Positions 22,812 through 33,265 of a stretch of 64,000 nucleotides of DNA are shown piece after piece. Location: contig JASDFA010000001.1 of assembly GCA_035772735.1 (NCBI GenBank), positions 59,473,001-59,537,000 on the forward strand. Reading direction: 5' to 3'. The notes under the pieces were generated by a model, which did not search any database, was not told the DNA's origin, and worked only from the letters and a program-made list of their open reading frames with translations. The stretch is from Datura wrightii. Its lineage: Eukaryota > Streptophyta > Magnoliopsida > Solanales > Solanaceae. How positions within the stretch are numbered: the stretch's first letter is position 1; each line of letters opens with the position of its first letter. The position numbers and the translations under genes are program-made.

Positions 22812-24300
22812 TGATAATGCTTGAATTTACATTCCAAATAAAGCATGAAGTGGACGTTGTCAATATAGAACCCAAAAAAGGTTGGGGTCGAACTCTCAGG
22901 GAATATGGTCAAGATATAGACTAACACAAGTATTTAAGCTTTTAGGTATGTTATCTCCAAAAGATGGGTTTATAAGAACATTATAAAACAATATTGAAAA
23001 TAGATTGTTGTTAATCATGATTTGTAATTAATTAGGGAAAGTGTTCCCCATGGGTTTATAACTACTTTGGCTTTACACTTGTGATCTATCCCAATGCTTA
23101 CTTGTAGAACTGATAATAAGGGTTCATCCAAATGACTGCAACTCAAGTCATACAATGACCCATAAAGATCAAGGGTTTGTTAAAATTCTCTTTTCCTAAT
23201 CTCTACTTCTCTAGGTTCAAGCAAGTAAAGAATTCTAGCAAGTCTTAACATTGCTCTTCATTAATAAACATTAAAGATGAAGAGAATACAATAAAAGTGT
23301 TTAGCATTGATTTGAACCACTTTGTGTAACCCTAGTTTATACTACCACAATGGTTCGCACAACCCTAGTTGTAGAGGTTTTAGCCCTCATGATTGTAAGA
23401 TTATTATTAGCATTCATAGACAAACACATAATTTTTCACTCATTGCATCGCTCTACTGAAAATAACTTAAAATAATTGAAACACATAATAGACAAAAATA
23501 ATTGTCCAATCACGCCTCATTGCATCGCTCTACTGAAAATAACTCAAAAAGTATTTATACAAATAATTAGAACCTTCCCCTAAGTAAACAGGGAACTACC
23601 AAAAACTGTTGCCGCCTTCACATACGACCTATAACAGGATTGTACGGGTCGTACCTTGACTCGTACATTGGGTGGCTTCTACTGAATCTGGTCAAGTGTT
23701 GACTTCTGGTACGACCCGTCCCAAGAACCTACGAGTCGTACAATCTTCTCATGGCCTGAACTTGCACTTGCTGACATTCTCTATTAACATTCACTGATGG
23801 CTTGGTATGACTCATACCTTAGTTCCACGATCCGTGACTCCTTCTCATACCTTTATTTCTACCAGTCTCTTATTCTTCTAGTCTTTTTCACGGTTCCTTG
23901 GTACGGCTCTTAGGTAGGTCTCATGACTCGTGATTGCCACCCGTACCAAGACACCTGGCCTATGCAATTCCTTTTGGAACTTTCCACGACTACCATGGTA
24001 CGGTTCGTACAAGGATGGTACAACTCGTACCATGAGTCATAACTTGTCCTTGCCTTACACTTTTCTCCTGGGCCTTTCCACGACTCTTAGTACAACTCGT
24101 ACTAGGATGGTACGGCTTGTACTAAGATTCGTACTAAGCCACTTTTCTGCATTTTTCTCCATCTTTTGTACAATTCAGCTCCAACATCTAGTTTTTCTGA
24201 AAACAAAGTAAAAGTGCCTCAAATCCATATAAACAAACTTAAGTCCAAGTTATTTTCTCAATTTTAAGCGTCGAAAGTATTGTAAACTCACAACACATCA
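22812..24300 (-). repeat. Element D 5' LTR
   Basis: On the element strand it starts TGATGTGTTGTGAG (right edge 24297-24300) and ends CATTATCA. The start matches that of E (TTTCGAYGCTTAAAA block). A TATA box (GTATAAATAC, 23560-23551) lies downstream of a palindrome cluster at about 23640-24130. That cluster has an exact ACGAGTCGT at 23731-23739, exact ATGACTCAT at 23807-23815 (inside GGTATGACTCATACC), and ATGAGTCAT at 24032-24040. Confidence 0.85.
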
Positions 24301-24514
24301 AATATCTAGCATAATTGAATAATCCTCCATTGATCAAGAATTTCGATTTTTGGGAAGTATCATGATCGTCCAATAATATTTACAAATTATTCATGTATGA
24401 ATTCATGAATTTCCTTATGAAGTCTATTTCAAGTATGCATGATTTTAAGCTTCGGGAAAGACCACACAAGTAAAGTATCTTTGATGATTTAGCCAAGTCT
24501 AACAAGATTAGTTG

Positions 24515-24547
<33 letters not shown>

Positions 24548-25592
24548 GATCAAATTCAAGTTATATTTTGAGAATATGATTATATAAGCACTATGCATGT
24601 TTTGGGAGTAGTGTCTAGCACCGAATATGCTTGGGGTTCCAAGGTTCCCTTGTCTCATAAACTACGTGTCAATGTAGGTATACATCTTTGGGACCTCTCA
24701 AGATAGAATTTTCCCGCCCAAGGGCATACCATGATATCACACCTTACTTATCCTTCGCCCTGACAAGGCTTAGGATGGCCCTCCTGAATGTGGACAAGAT
24801 GTGGGATCATCATGTGCTCATACATAGTGATTTTCGATTAAGACGAGTCTCTCATTGTTCCTCATGATTTCAGTTATGGATGTTTATGACTTTTTATATT
24901 ATGTTTTCAACAGGTTTGATCCAATGACTAGTTTATAAGATTTTACTTATGATTTCAGCTATGGCAAGCCATATGATTCTATTTCAACTTAGGGTCATTC
25001 TATTCAAATATGAAATTCATTTTATGACTGTACATGTTTTCAAATATCAACATGCAGTCGTTACTCCCATGATCTTATGATTTTTGTTTATATGCATGAT
25101 CTTAGTTCATACTTACTCAACATGTTTTACTTACCTTGCATACTTAGTACATTCCAAGTACTGATCGCATATTTTATGTTGTATCATTTCATGATACAGG
25201 TTCAGATGCTCAAATTCAGTTCCGCCACTAGCTAGTCCCCACAGCTTAGTTCAATTTCTCTTGTTGGTGAATCCTCATCCTTCGAGGACCTTCAGTTAGT
25301 GATGAATTATATTACTTTTAGTTTCATACTTTAGTGAGCTAGTTGGGGATGTTATCGCATCAGCTCTTTAGATATGTTAGAGGCTTATCAGAGAATATGT
25401 AGAATTTCAGCTTTGTCAGTGTTGACTCTATATGGTTGATATATATTTAGAATTCTAGTTATTCATGTTTCAGTTATCAACTTTCGCTTGATGTATGTGT
25501 GTTAGTTATCATGTTCATGCCATGGATCGACTTGGAGCCATTCGTGGTTCTAGGTTCCATGTCTCCATCTAGACCTATGTTTGGGTCGTGAT
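24301..25592 (+). repeat. Tekay-type LTR fragment
   Basis: This is the 3' part of a Tekay LTR. It carries the same blocks as the G LTR (GGAGTAGTRTC..., ACTACRTG..., TTTCATGATACAGG, CATGCCATGG). It ends GTTTGGGTCGTGATA, close to the GGGTCATGACA end of G. Its start is cut by element D. It may be G's own 5' LTR or a related older one. Confidence 0.65.
24515..24542. repeat. (AT)n microsatellite
   Basis: About 14 uninterrupted AT units, likely replication slippage inside the LTR fragment. Confidence 0.95.
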
Positions 25593-25895
25593 AGTTTTAC
25601 AGCAGATTTAACCTAATGATCAGTTTATGAACTTTTACTTACCATTTTAGCTATGACAAGTTATATGATTTCTATTCCTAAATATTGAGTCACTATGTTC
25701 AGTTATGATAACTAGCTTATGACTATGTATCTCTCAAAATACAGTTTTCAGCATGCAGTCCTTAGTCTCATGATATATTTGTTTTATATTTATATGCATG
25801 ATTTCAATTAGCATTTACTAAGCATGTTTTACGTACCTTACATACATAGTATATTTAAAGTACTCACTGCATACTCTATGCAATATTGTTTTCAG
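25593..25895 (+). repeat. Second partial Tekay LTR copy
   Basis: Repeats the 24910-25200 part of the previous fragment with substantial divergence (CAGATTTAACCTAATGATCAG against CAGGTTTGATCCAATGACTAG). It stops abruptly where the RNase H reading begins, so a deletion removed the LTR end, primer site, gag, protease and RT of G. Confidence 0.65.
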
Positions 25896-25916
25896 GTGAT
25901 CCAGCTTAGTCTCGTC

Positions 25917-26241
25917 GATAGCTCATCAATGAGAAGAATTACCCGACCTATGATCTTGAGTTGGCCGCGGTGGTGTTTGCAATGAAGATATGGAGGAATT
26001 ACTTGTATGGGGTCCACATGGATGTATTCATGGACCACAAGAGCTTGCAATGTGTGTTCATGTAGAAAGATTGCAATCTTCGACAAAGGAGGTGGTTGGA
26101 GCTACTCAAGGACTACAATATGAGTGTTCTTTACCACCGGAAAAGGCTAATGTGGTAGCAGATGCACTTAGTAGGCTCTTTATGGAGTATGTATCCCACG
26201 TGGATGAAGGAAAGAAGGAGTTGGCGAAAGATGTCAACTGA
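25917..26241 (+). pseudogene. Element G RNase H remnant
   Basis: Starts mid-domain. Readable words are YDLELAAVVFAMKIWRNYLY, then DVFMDHKSLQ and WLELLKDYNMSVLYHPEKAN, ending VVADALSRL. This is the C-terminal half of Tekay RNase H, which degrades the RNA strand during reverse transcription. Frame changes occur near 25990 and 26060. The upstream half and all of RT are deleted. Confidence 0.8.
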
Positions 26242-26249
26242 CTTGCGGG

Positions 26250-27362
26250 TTGGGAGTTAGATTGGTCGACTCGACCGATGGCGGTGTTGTTGTACAAAAT
26301 GAATCTGAATCGTCCTTGGTGGTTGATGGGAAATCTAAGCAAGATGAGGACCTGATTTTAAGGAAATTGAAGAAAGCTGTGCGAAGTCAAAAGGTGGAGG
26401 TTTTCTCCCAAGGGGGAGATGGTGTACTACGGTACCAGGGTCGTCTATCTGTCCCAAACGTTGATGATTTGAGAGGTCGGATATTGCATGAGGCACATGG
26501 TACCAGATATTATATCCATCCGGGATCCAAGAAGATGTATCGTGATTTACGAGAAATCTATTGATGGGATGGAATGAAGAGGGATATTGCAGAGTTCGTA
26601 GTGAAATTTCCAAATTGCCAAGAAGTAAAGGTTGAACATGAAAGGTCGGGAGGAGTACTTCAAGATATACAAGTAAAGGTTGAACATCAAAGGTCGGGAG
26701 GAGTACTTCAAGATATTAGCATTCCTGCTTGGAAGTGGGAAGAGATTAATATAGACTTTATAATAGGATTACCTCGTACTCGCCAATAGTATGAATCCAT
26801 TTGGGACAGATTGACCAAGGTGGCACATTTTCTACCGGTGAAAACCACAGATTCAATGGATGATTATGCCAAATTGTATATTCAAGAGTTGGTTCGACCT
26901 CATGGAGTGCCCTTGTCTATTATCTCAGACCGAGGTACTCAGTTTACCTCCCAGTTCTGGCGGTCTTTCCAAAAGGGGCTTGGGACTCAAGTTAAGCATA
27001 GCACATCCTTTCATCCTCAAACAGATGGCCAGGTAGAACGAACAATCCAGACTCTCAAGAACAGATTGAGAGCATGTGTGATGGATTTCAAAGGTAGCTG
27101 GGATGATCATTTTCCCTTGATCGAGTTTTCTTATAATAACAGTTATCACTCTAGTATCCAGATGGCATCATTTGAGGCTCTTTATGGGCGAAGGTGTAGA
27201 TCACCCATTGGATGGTTTGAGGTTGGTGATGCAGCTATGATAGAACATGATTCGGTTCATGAGGCCATGATGAAGGTTCAGTTGATAAGAGACAGGTTGA
27301 AAAACGCTCAGAGTCGTCAAAAGTCATATGCTGATGTGAGGAGAAGAGATTTGGAGTTTTGA
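26250..27362 (+). pseudogene. Element G integrase, broken
   Basis: The zinc-binding region (HGTRYYIHPGSKKMYRDLREI...KFPNCQE) has both His but one Cys replaced by Phe. A 48-bp in-frame tandem duplication (26623-26718) follows. The core shows INIDFIIGLPRTRQ then a stop at 26787, IISDRGTQFTSQFWRSFQKG, and QTDGQVERTIQTLKNRLRAC. All three D,D,E residues are present. The longest open piece, 26811-27362 (183 codons), runs from the core into QSRQKSYADVRRRDLEF and stops there. Chromovirus affiliation is clear from the following chromodomain. Confidence 0.88.
26623..26718. repeat. 48-bp in-frame tandem duplication in G integrase
   Basis: The unit encodes VKVEHERSGGVLQDIQ and is repeated with one amino-acid change. 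It preserves the reading frame, lying between zinc finger and catalytic core. Confidence 0.9.
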
Positions 27363-27819
27363 GGTAGACGACTGGGTATTTCTAAAGGTATCTCCCATAA
27401 AGGGAGTCATGCGTTTGGGAATAAAGGAAAACTCAATTCGCGCTATGTTGGTCCCTACCGGATTACAAGAAGAGTTTGTAAGGTAACTATGAGTTGGAAC
27501 ACCCTCAGAGTTATCTTCTATACATCTCGTGTTTCATGTGTCTCTTTTGAAGAAATGTTTGGGGGATCTAGCCCTCGTAGTTCTGGTGGACAGCGTAGGT
27601 GTAAAAGACAGCCTCAGCTATGAAGAAGTCCCTGTAGAAATATTGTACTATCAAGTTCGGAGACTAAGGTACAAAGAAATAGCTTCAGTTAAAGTCCTAT
27701 GGAGAAATCAGCATGTTGAAGGAGCTACATGGGAAGCTGAAGCGGATACGATGGCTAGATACCTGCATTTATTCTCTACCGGTTCAGTTTCGACTTGTGG
27801 TATCCGTAATGCTCTATGA
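27363..27819 (+). pseudogene. Element G integrase tail and chromodomain
   Basis: After a stop at 27361 the GPY/F-like block is visible in shifted frames (LNSRYVGPYRIT-type). From 27529 a clean frame follows: MFHVSLLKKCLGDLAL, then DSLSYEEVPVEILYYQVRRL and VKVLWRNQHVEGATWEAEAD. That is a chromodomain of the Tekay/Del type, expected to bind heterochromatic histone marks and direct insertion there. It ends before the polypurine tract by about 200 bp, the normal spacing. Confidence 0.85.
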
Positions 27820-27997
27820 CTCTACATGTTCAATTCATGTGCACAAGTTTGATTTATGTTATGATAGATGTATGTGATGTCTGAGTTCGGTTCAGCTATA
27901 TAGTTCTTTTCGGAGGTAGTCATTCCGTCAGTCTTTTATTTAAATGATTAGTTTTTGAATACGGTAATTTCATGTTTCTGTTTTCTACTTGTTTCCT

Positions 27998-28032
27998 ACA
28001 TTCGAGGATGAATGTTCTCAAGAGGGAGATAT
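27998..28032 (+). other. Element G hairpin and polypurine tract
   Basis: acattcgaggatgaatgt (27998-28015) is followed by CTCAAGAGGGAGATAT and the LTR start TGTAATACCC at 28033. Confidence 0.85.
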
Positions 28033-30264
28033 TGTAATACCCAGGTGCTAAAAGTTGAAAACTATTGAAACTGGGAAATTATCACAAAACGGTCGACTTA
28101 ACGACTCGTGGTATCAAACCACGGGTCATTGTATGCAGCCGTTGGGATGAGAAGCTTTGGTGGCAATGGAAACAATGAGTGATCTGACGACCCATTGTGG
28201 GATACAACAGGCTGTCCTTTGTAGTCGTGGTAAGTTATGGACTTCAGCAGATGGTTTACAACGGGTCTTTCCACGACTCATTGTGAGGTGTAACGACTCG
28301 TTGTTATCGGTCGTGGTTTGATTGCAAGAATTTATAGCGTACATGATGGATCAAGACCACGACTCGTGGGAAGCAATCACGAGTCATGGTGAGGCTCGTG
28401 GTAAGCAGGTTCCGATTTTTTTGAAGAGCAATCAATGGTTGATGTAACGGTTCGTTGTTCCAGAGGACGAGTCATCCTGTCCATCCGTTTGTTAGTTCTG
28501 GAAGCAAGTTACAGAGGTGCAAGTGACGAGCGACACAATGGGTCGTCGTTCCTTCCAACAACCCGTTGGTTTCATTCGTTGGTTTAATCTAGACAGTTTT
28601 CAGGCCAGATTCATTAAGGACATTTTTTACTTTTCCATGCTATGAGACCCTAAACTACATCGTATCATCTTACGAAAGGTGGGTTTTTAGGGGGATAATT
28701 TATTCTAAGTCCCCACTCATGCATGCAAGAGGATTCAAGGCTTCTCTCTTCATATCGTTCCAATTCCTTCTTAGGCATTCAAGGGTGGTTGAGAACCAGT
28801 TGTTTTCAAGTATGTAGGGCTATCAATGGGTGTTTCCTTCCACACCCATGTCCATTCTCTACGATTTCATGAAAATCTATAAAAACTCCCATGGGTTTTT
28901 AATTCAAATCTTGTGGAATTTTAATGATTTACTAATGGGTTGTTTTAAATTGTGGTTTAAATTATATTTTAGGAATTTTGATCAGATTTTGCATCTATTT
29001 TGACTATCAAATTATTGATTTCAATTTGTACTAAATTAAGCCTAATTATGTAAGATCTATGATGAATTGATTTATGATCTTTAGTTCAATTGTGGATATT
29101 TACGAGCCCAGCATGATTTATGATTCAAAATATGAATTTTTTTCAAATACTCATTATGATTTGATGAATTTCAACCTATATGCATGATCTACAAGTATGT
29201 ATGAACTTTATGATTCATGAATTATGTTTTGACTGACTCACGGGCCCTATGTCATGGCTAGTTCACATATGTACAAGTATGTTTACGATTATCATGAATT
29301 AACTAGCCCATGAATTCATGCATGTAATACTATGAGCACTATATATGTTTTAGGAGTAGTATCGAACATCGAGTAGGTTTGTGGCTTAGGTTAAGCCCTG
29401 GATCTCAAAAACTACATGCCACCGTAGGTATGTTGGGACCTCCTTTGTGACTGTCCCCGGCCCAATGGCTCTTTTCATGGTGATATCACACCCTTCATGG
29501 TTCTACCCTTGGCAAGGTACGAACGGCCTCCCGACTAGGTTTACAGGTCGGACTTCAATTTGCTCATATGGGTTATGTCGGTTAAGAGAATCTCCTACTG
29601 TTCCTCATGATTTATTCATGTTATGATTATGTATTTTTAGCTCAAGTCATGTTAAGTAAAGCTTTTCTCCTATGATCATGATTATGTTGTATTACGAATG
29701 TTTGAAAACCTCGAGCCTTATGATATGTTATGATGATTTACGATAAAAGCATGATGTCCTACTCTTATGATCATTTACAAGATTTATGTATTTTAAATGT
29801 CCATTTTACTTACCTTGCATACTCATTACATTCCACGAACTGACCGCATACTTTCTATGCTGTATCGTTTCATGATACAGGACCCAGCTCTTAGGCTCAC
29901 CCTCCTCAGTAGCTCCTCAGAGTTCCCTATCAGCTTATTTGGTGAGTCCTCATGTTCCGAGGGCCATATGTTTAGACTCTATTCTTCTCTTTCAATTTCA
30001 GTAACGTAGGGTTAGTTGGGGCATTGTCCCATCAACCTGTCTTTCAGGACTAGAGGCTTTTCAAAGTATAAGTTGTATTCAGCTGTCATGTATGGATCAT
30101 ATGTTTCCTTATCTCCGTTATTATGATATGATTTCATTTCCTCATGTTAAGTCTTCCATTTATGTGAATGAACTAGATGTATGCTCATGCCATGGGTCAA
30201 CTTGGGGTCTCTCGGGGCTCCTTGTCTCGTGTCTACGATCCGGGTGTATGTTTGGGTCATGACA
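28033..30264 (+). repeat. Element G 3' LTR
   Basis: 2232 bp, TGTAATACCCAGG to GGGTCATGACA. The first 550 bp are dense in CCACGA-S-TCGTGG palindromes, with exact 9-mers at 28101-28109, 28293-28301 and 28359-28367. The right flank (TTTATGATTACTTTAGAC) matches the F1/F2 LTR at 44832, so G sits inside an F-type LTR. Confidence 0.87.
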
Positions 30265-31649
30265 TTTATGATTACTTTAGACATGATTTCCATCAGTTCA
30301 TGACTTTATTGATGTTAGTCCCACAAAAGTGAATCTTAGCCTTGCAGATCTTTTAATGTTGAGAAATTCTTGAAAATGTCTTGTTTAATCCATGTGGAAC
30401 CATCATGTATATTAATTATGGGTATTTTCCCACCAGCAATGGTAGTATTGATGCTTATCCCTGCGTATTTACTTTATCCCTAGTTCTTGAGGGTAGAACA
30501 AACTAGAAATTGATGGTGAGATGATAAATCTTGGAGTTTTGTCAATTATACCAGAGTAGTGAACTCCCTTACTATTTTACATTCTAAGTTCTCAGTCAGA
30601 TACATGATTGTCTAGCCTTAGTAAAAAGATGAGCTCTCTCAGTGTCAATTTGAAATGTCAGCTGATTAGTTTGACTACAAAAACTCCTGAGGTGTCAGTA
30701 TCATCTCCCAGTTATTAGAATCAGACTCAGAATTCAGTTTAGTGGTCCTAGGTGGTCATGATGCTTTAGACATATAGCTCTGACTAGCCTCAGGACCCCA
30801 GTTCAGATTTCAGTTTGTTCTCAGACGGATATGACGCTTCTAGATAAGCAACTCTAACTAGTCTCGAACCCAGTTTCAGAATTTGGTCCGTTAAGAATCT
30901 CAGGTTACTTTAAGATATGTATCCCTGACTTGTCTTGGGCCCCATTTTCAAGCTATCAGCTTGGTATTCAATTTAAGATTATCCAGTGAGAGTAGGACTT
31001 AGCACCGAGCGGACCGGGGTTCTAGCGGACCTAGGTTCCCAGAACTACATTGTTAGCGTAAGATTCAGCATTTATTGGCCATCTTTGCCCTAGACTTTTG
31101 TGATCACCCAGTTCATTCCTTTATACCCTGGCAAGGTATATTAGGTCCTACTGGTGGGGTGTATACATCGGACTCCACGTCTAGCTACGTGGTTACATAT
31201 CGGTTCTAGACTCTTCCACTAGTCAGTTAAGTCTAGTCTCAATCCAGTTAAGTTCAAATCAGTAATCCAGACTTAAAACGTGCTTTGACCATCAGAAAGG
31301 ATCGTCTAGACCACCTTAGTTTTTCAGTTATTCAGCTCAATAGCTTTAGTTGGTCATTGCATGTCTTTCAGTTCAGCATTTCTTTGTTATTCATTTTATT
31401 GTATTATGTTCCTCTCACTTACTCAGTACATTTGAAGTATTGATGCATACTTTTATGCTGTATCGTTTCATGATACAACTGCAGGATAAGAGTCTCAACC
31501 CCGTTAGCCAACTGTTTACCAAAGAACTCAGCTATCCAATCGATGAGTCCTCATCCTTCGAGGACGGAGCTTATTAACTTTAGTTATGCTTTCATTTTTT
31601 TTATTTAGATTTGGAGTTAGTTGGGGGTTTGTCCCAGAAGCTCTCCAGA
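30265..31649 (+). repeat. Element F1 5' LTR, middle part
   Basis: Homologous to the central LTR (44832-45105, then 46080-47160). It is bounded by the G insertion on the left and the B insertion on the right. The same LTR continues at 38766. The last five bases, CCAGA (31645-31649), are the B target duplication. Confidence 0.88.
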
Positions 31650-33225
31650 TGTTGTCGATTCCCGCAAGTGTACAGGTCGTACAAGTAGTACAGCGGCCCT
31701 TTTTAAAGAACCGGAATTTCGAACCCACAGGGACTGGACCAATTCAGCTAACTATCTAGTTCAAGTGTGATATAAACTTTCACAAGTGTTGATTATAGAA
31801 GTTTTCAAGAAGGTTTAATTAAGTCTAATTTTGGTCAACGAAATATTCTGAATTCACTCTAGGAGCAACATAGAGTTAAAAACAGATAATCATGCGCTGT
31901 TACGATTTGTAATGGTTTAAGTATGAAACTATTAATTGTCGTCTCACATAATTAGAATTGCATGCTTATAGCCTTTCGAGCCTCTAAACATGACAAACTA
32001 GCCTCACTGCATCATTGTGAGCGAGGATGCTAATTCTAGTTCGTGGGCAATTAATTACGTTGTGGTTTATGTGGAAATGATTAGGGACTCTCATACACCT
32101 AATCATTCGACTCAACTTAGCCTCACAACTACTTCTTCGATTGGTGATGTGGTAATTCTAAGTCGGTCTCTAAATCATCCCTTTTTATCAACCAAGCAAG
32201 GCATTAGGTATATCTCTATCCTAACACAAATTATACCGTGAGATACAATCATGCTCCTCACATTCTCATGTTCTGACCTAGGTAAATGCTTACTCAAGCA
32301 AATGCCTAAGTTAACAAGTATGTTTTCATGGTGATCAATCATAAAAACAACCAATAATCCAGAATGCAAGACAAAACAACAATCAATAACTTAATTCCAA
32401 CACAAATTCGTAAAAACACAATCATAACTCATGGCTTCAACCCTAGAGGAAGAGTTCTAGCCATTCATGTTCGTAAAACTACAAGAAACTACAAATAAAT
32501 TAACATACTTACAAGAATTGGTAGAAGAGAAGGTAATTTGACAAACACTAGATGAATTCTCCCACTACTCCCTTCACTCCTAGGTGGTTTTCCCGAATAA
32601 AATAGTGACAAATTAATTTTAGGAGCTAAGGGACCTACTTATAGTAAATGAGAATTTTTCAAAATTAAGCCTGTCGTGAAATGGCTCTGTGTCACAGAGT
32701 GTATCGCTGAGCACTGCCTCCGTGACATGGAGGTAACGCGGAAGCTCTCTGTAAATTGCCTCAAGATGCCATGCTGTCGAGGGTCGTCGCATTGGCCGGC
32801 GTGACACGCCGCTCATGCAGCGCGTGGCATGCTGTTGGCGCGCAGCTGGCCTGGCGTCGCACGGCACTGGCGCGCAGTTTGCCTGCCTGCATGCTGCCTT
32901 CTCTCATGCACCTGGCATGGGCATGGCACGGTGCTGGGCGCGGCACACGCACAGCGTGGCACGCTGCCTGCGCGGCCAGCCTTGCCAAGGCATACTTCTT
33001 GCCGACTTGCGCAAATTGCTCCCAACTCCATTCCTCTACTTCACCAACTTATAAATTAGTTCGTCAAAATCATTGAAACCTACAAAACAAGGACTAATCA
33101 TGTTGGTTAGTACATATATTCACATTTATATAAAATCACATGAAAATGTATATAAATAAATAGATAAACAAGGCAAAACTAAGTTATAAATTATCACTCG
33201 GGCATGCTATTTTTGCCAACGATCA
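31650..33225 (-). repeat. Element B 3' LTR, complete
   Basis: 1576 bp. Contains a GC-rich stretch at 32780-32990 built from recurring GCGTGGCACG/GGCATGGCACG-like words and CTCYGTGWCAYRGAG palindromes near 32685-32740. The long overlapping frames in the GC-rich stretch (for example 32756-33076) are composition artefacts. Confidence 0.9.
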
Positions 33226-33263
33226 CCTACCCCACACTTAAAACCTTGTTCGTCCTCGAACAA
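33226..33263 (-). other. Element B polypurine tract and hairpin
   Basis: On the element strand the 18-nt hairpin ttgttcgaggacgaacaa (33263-33246) precedes TTTAAGTGTGGGGTAGG, which abuts TGATCG at 33225. Confidence 0.82.
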
Positions 33264-33265
33264 AC

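Larger units (their letters stand above)
15401..24300 (-). mobile_element. Element D: Athila retrotransposon with gag-protease and ORF3 but no pol
   Basis: Minus-oriented. Order in element direction: 5' LTR 24300-22812, primer site 22806-22790, gag and protease to 20311, stem-loop repeats, a motif-rich non-coding block, ORF3 to 15623, then the 3' region cut by element A at 15400. The sequence just right of 15400 matches E around 55090-55200, which shows that A inserted downstream of ORF3. RT, RNase H and integrase are entirely missing between protease and stem-loops. The 3' LTR is beyond A and off the window. Confidence 0.82.

Noticed and set aside
24515..24542. (AT)n run as a functional cruciform or origin
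   Set aside because: Simple microsatellite with no supporting context.
30265..30269. TTTAT as target duplication of G
   Set aside because: The left flank of G is not in the window in an identifiable form.
32756..33076. Cluster of overlapping frames on both strands in the B LTR
   Set aside because: GC-rich, stop-poor repeat block. Frames are open on both strands at once and do not persist in the other LTR copy.
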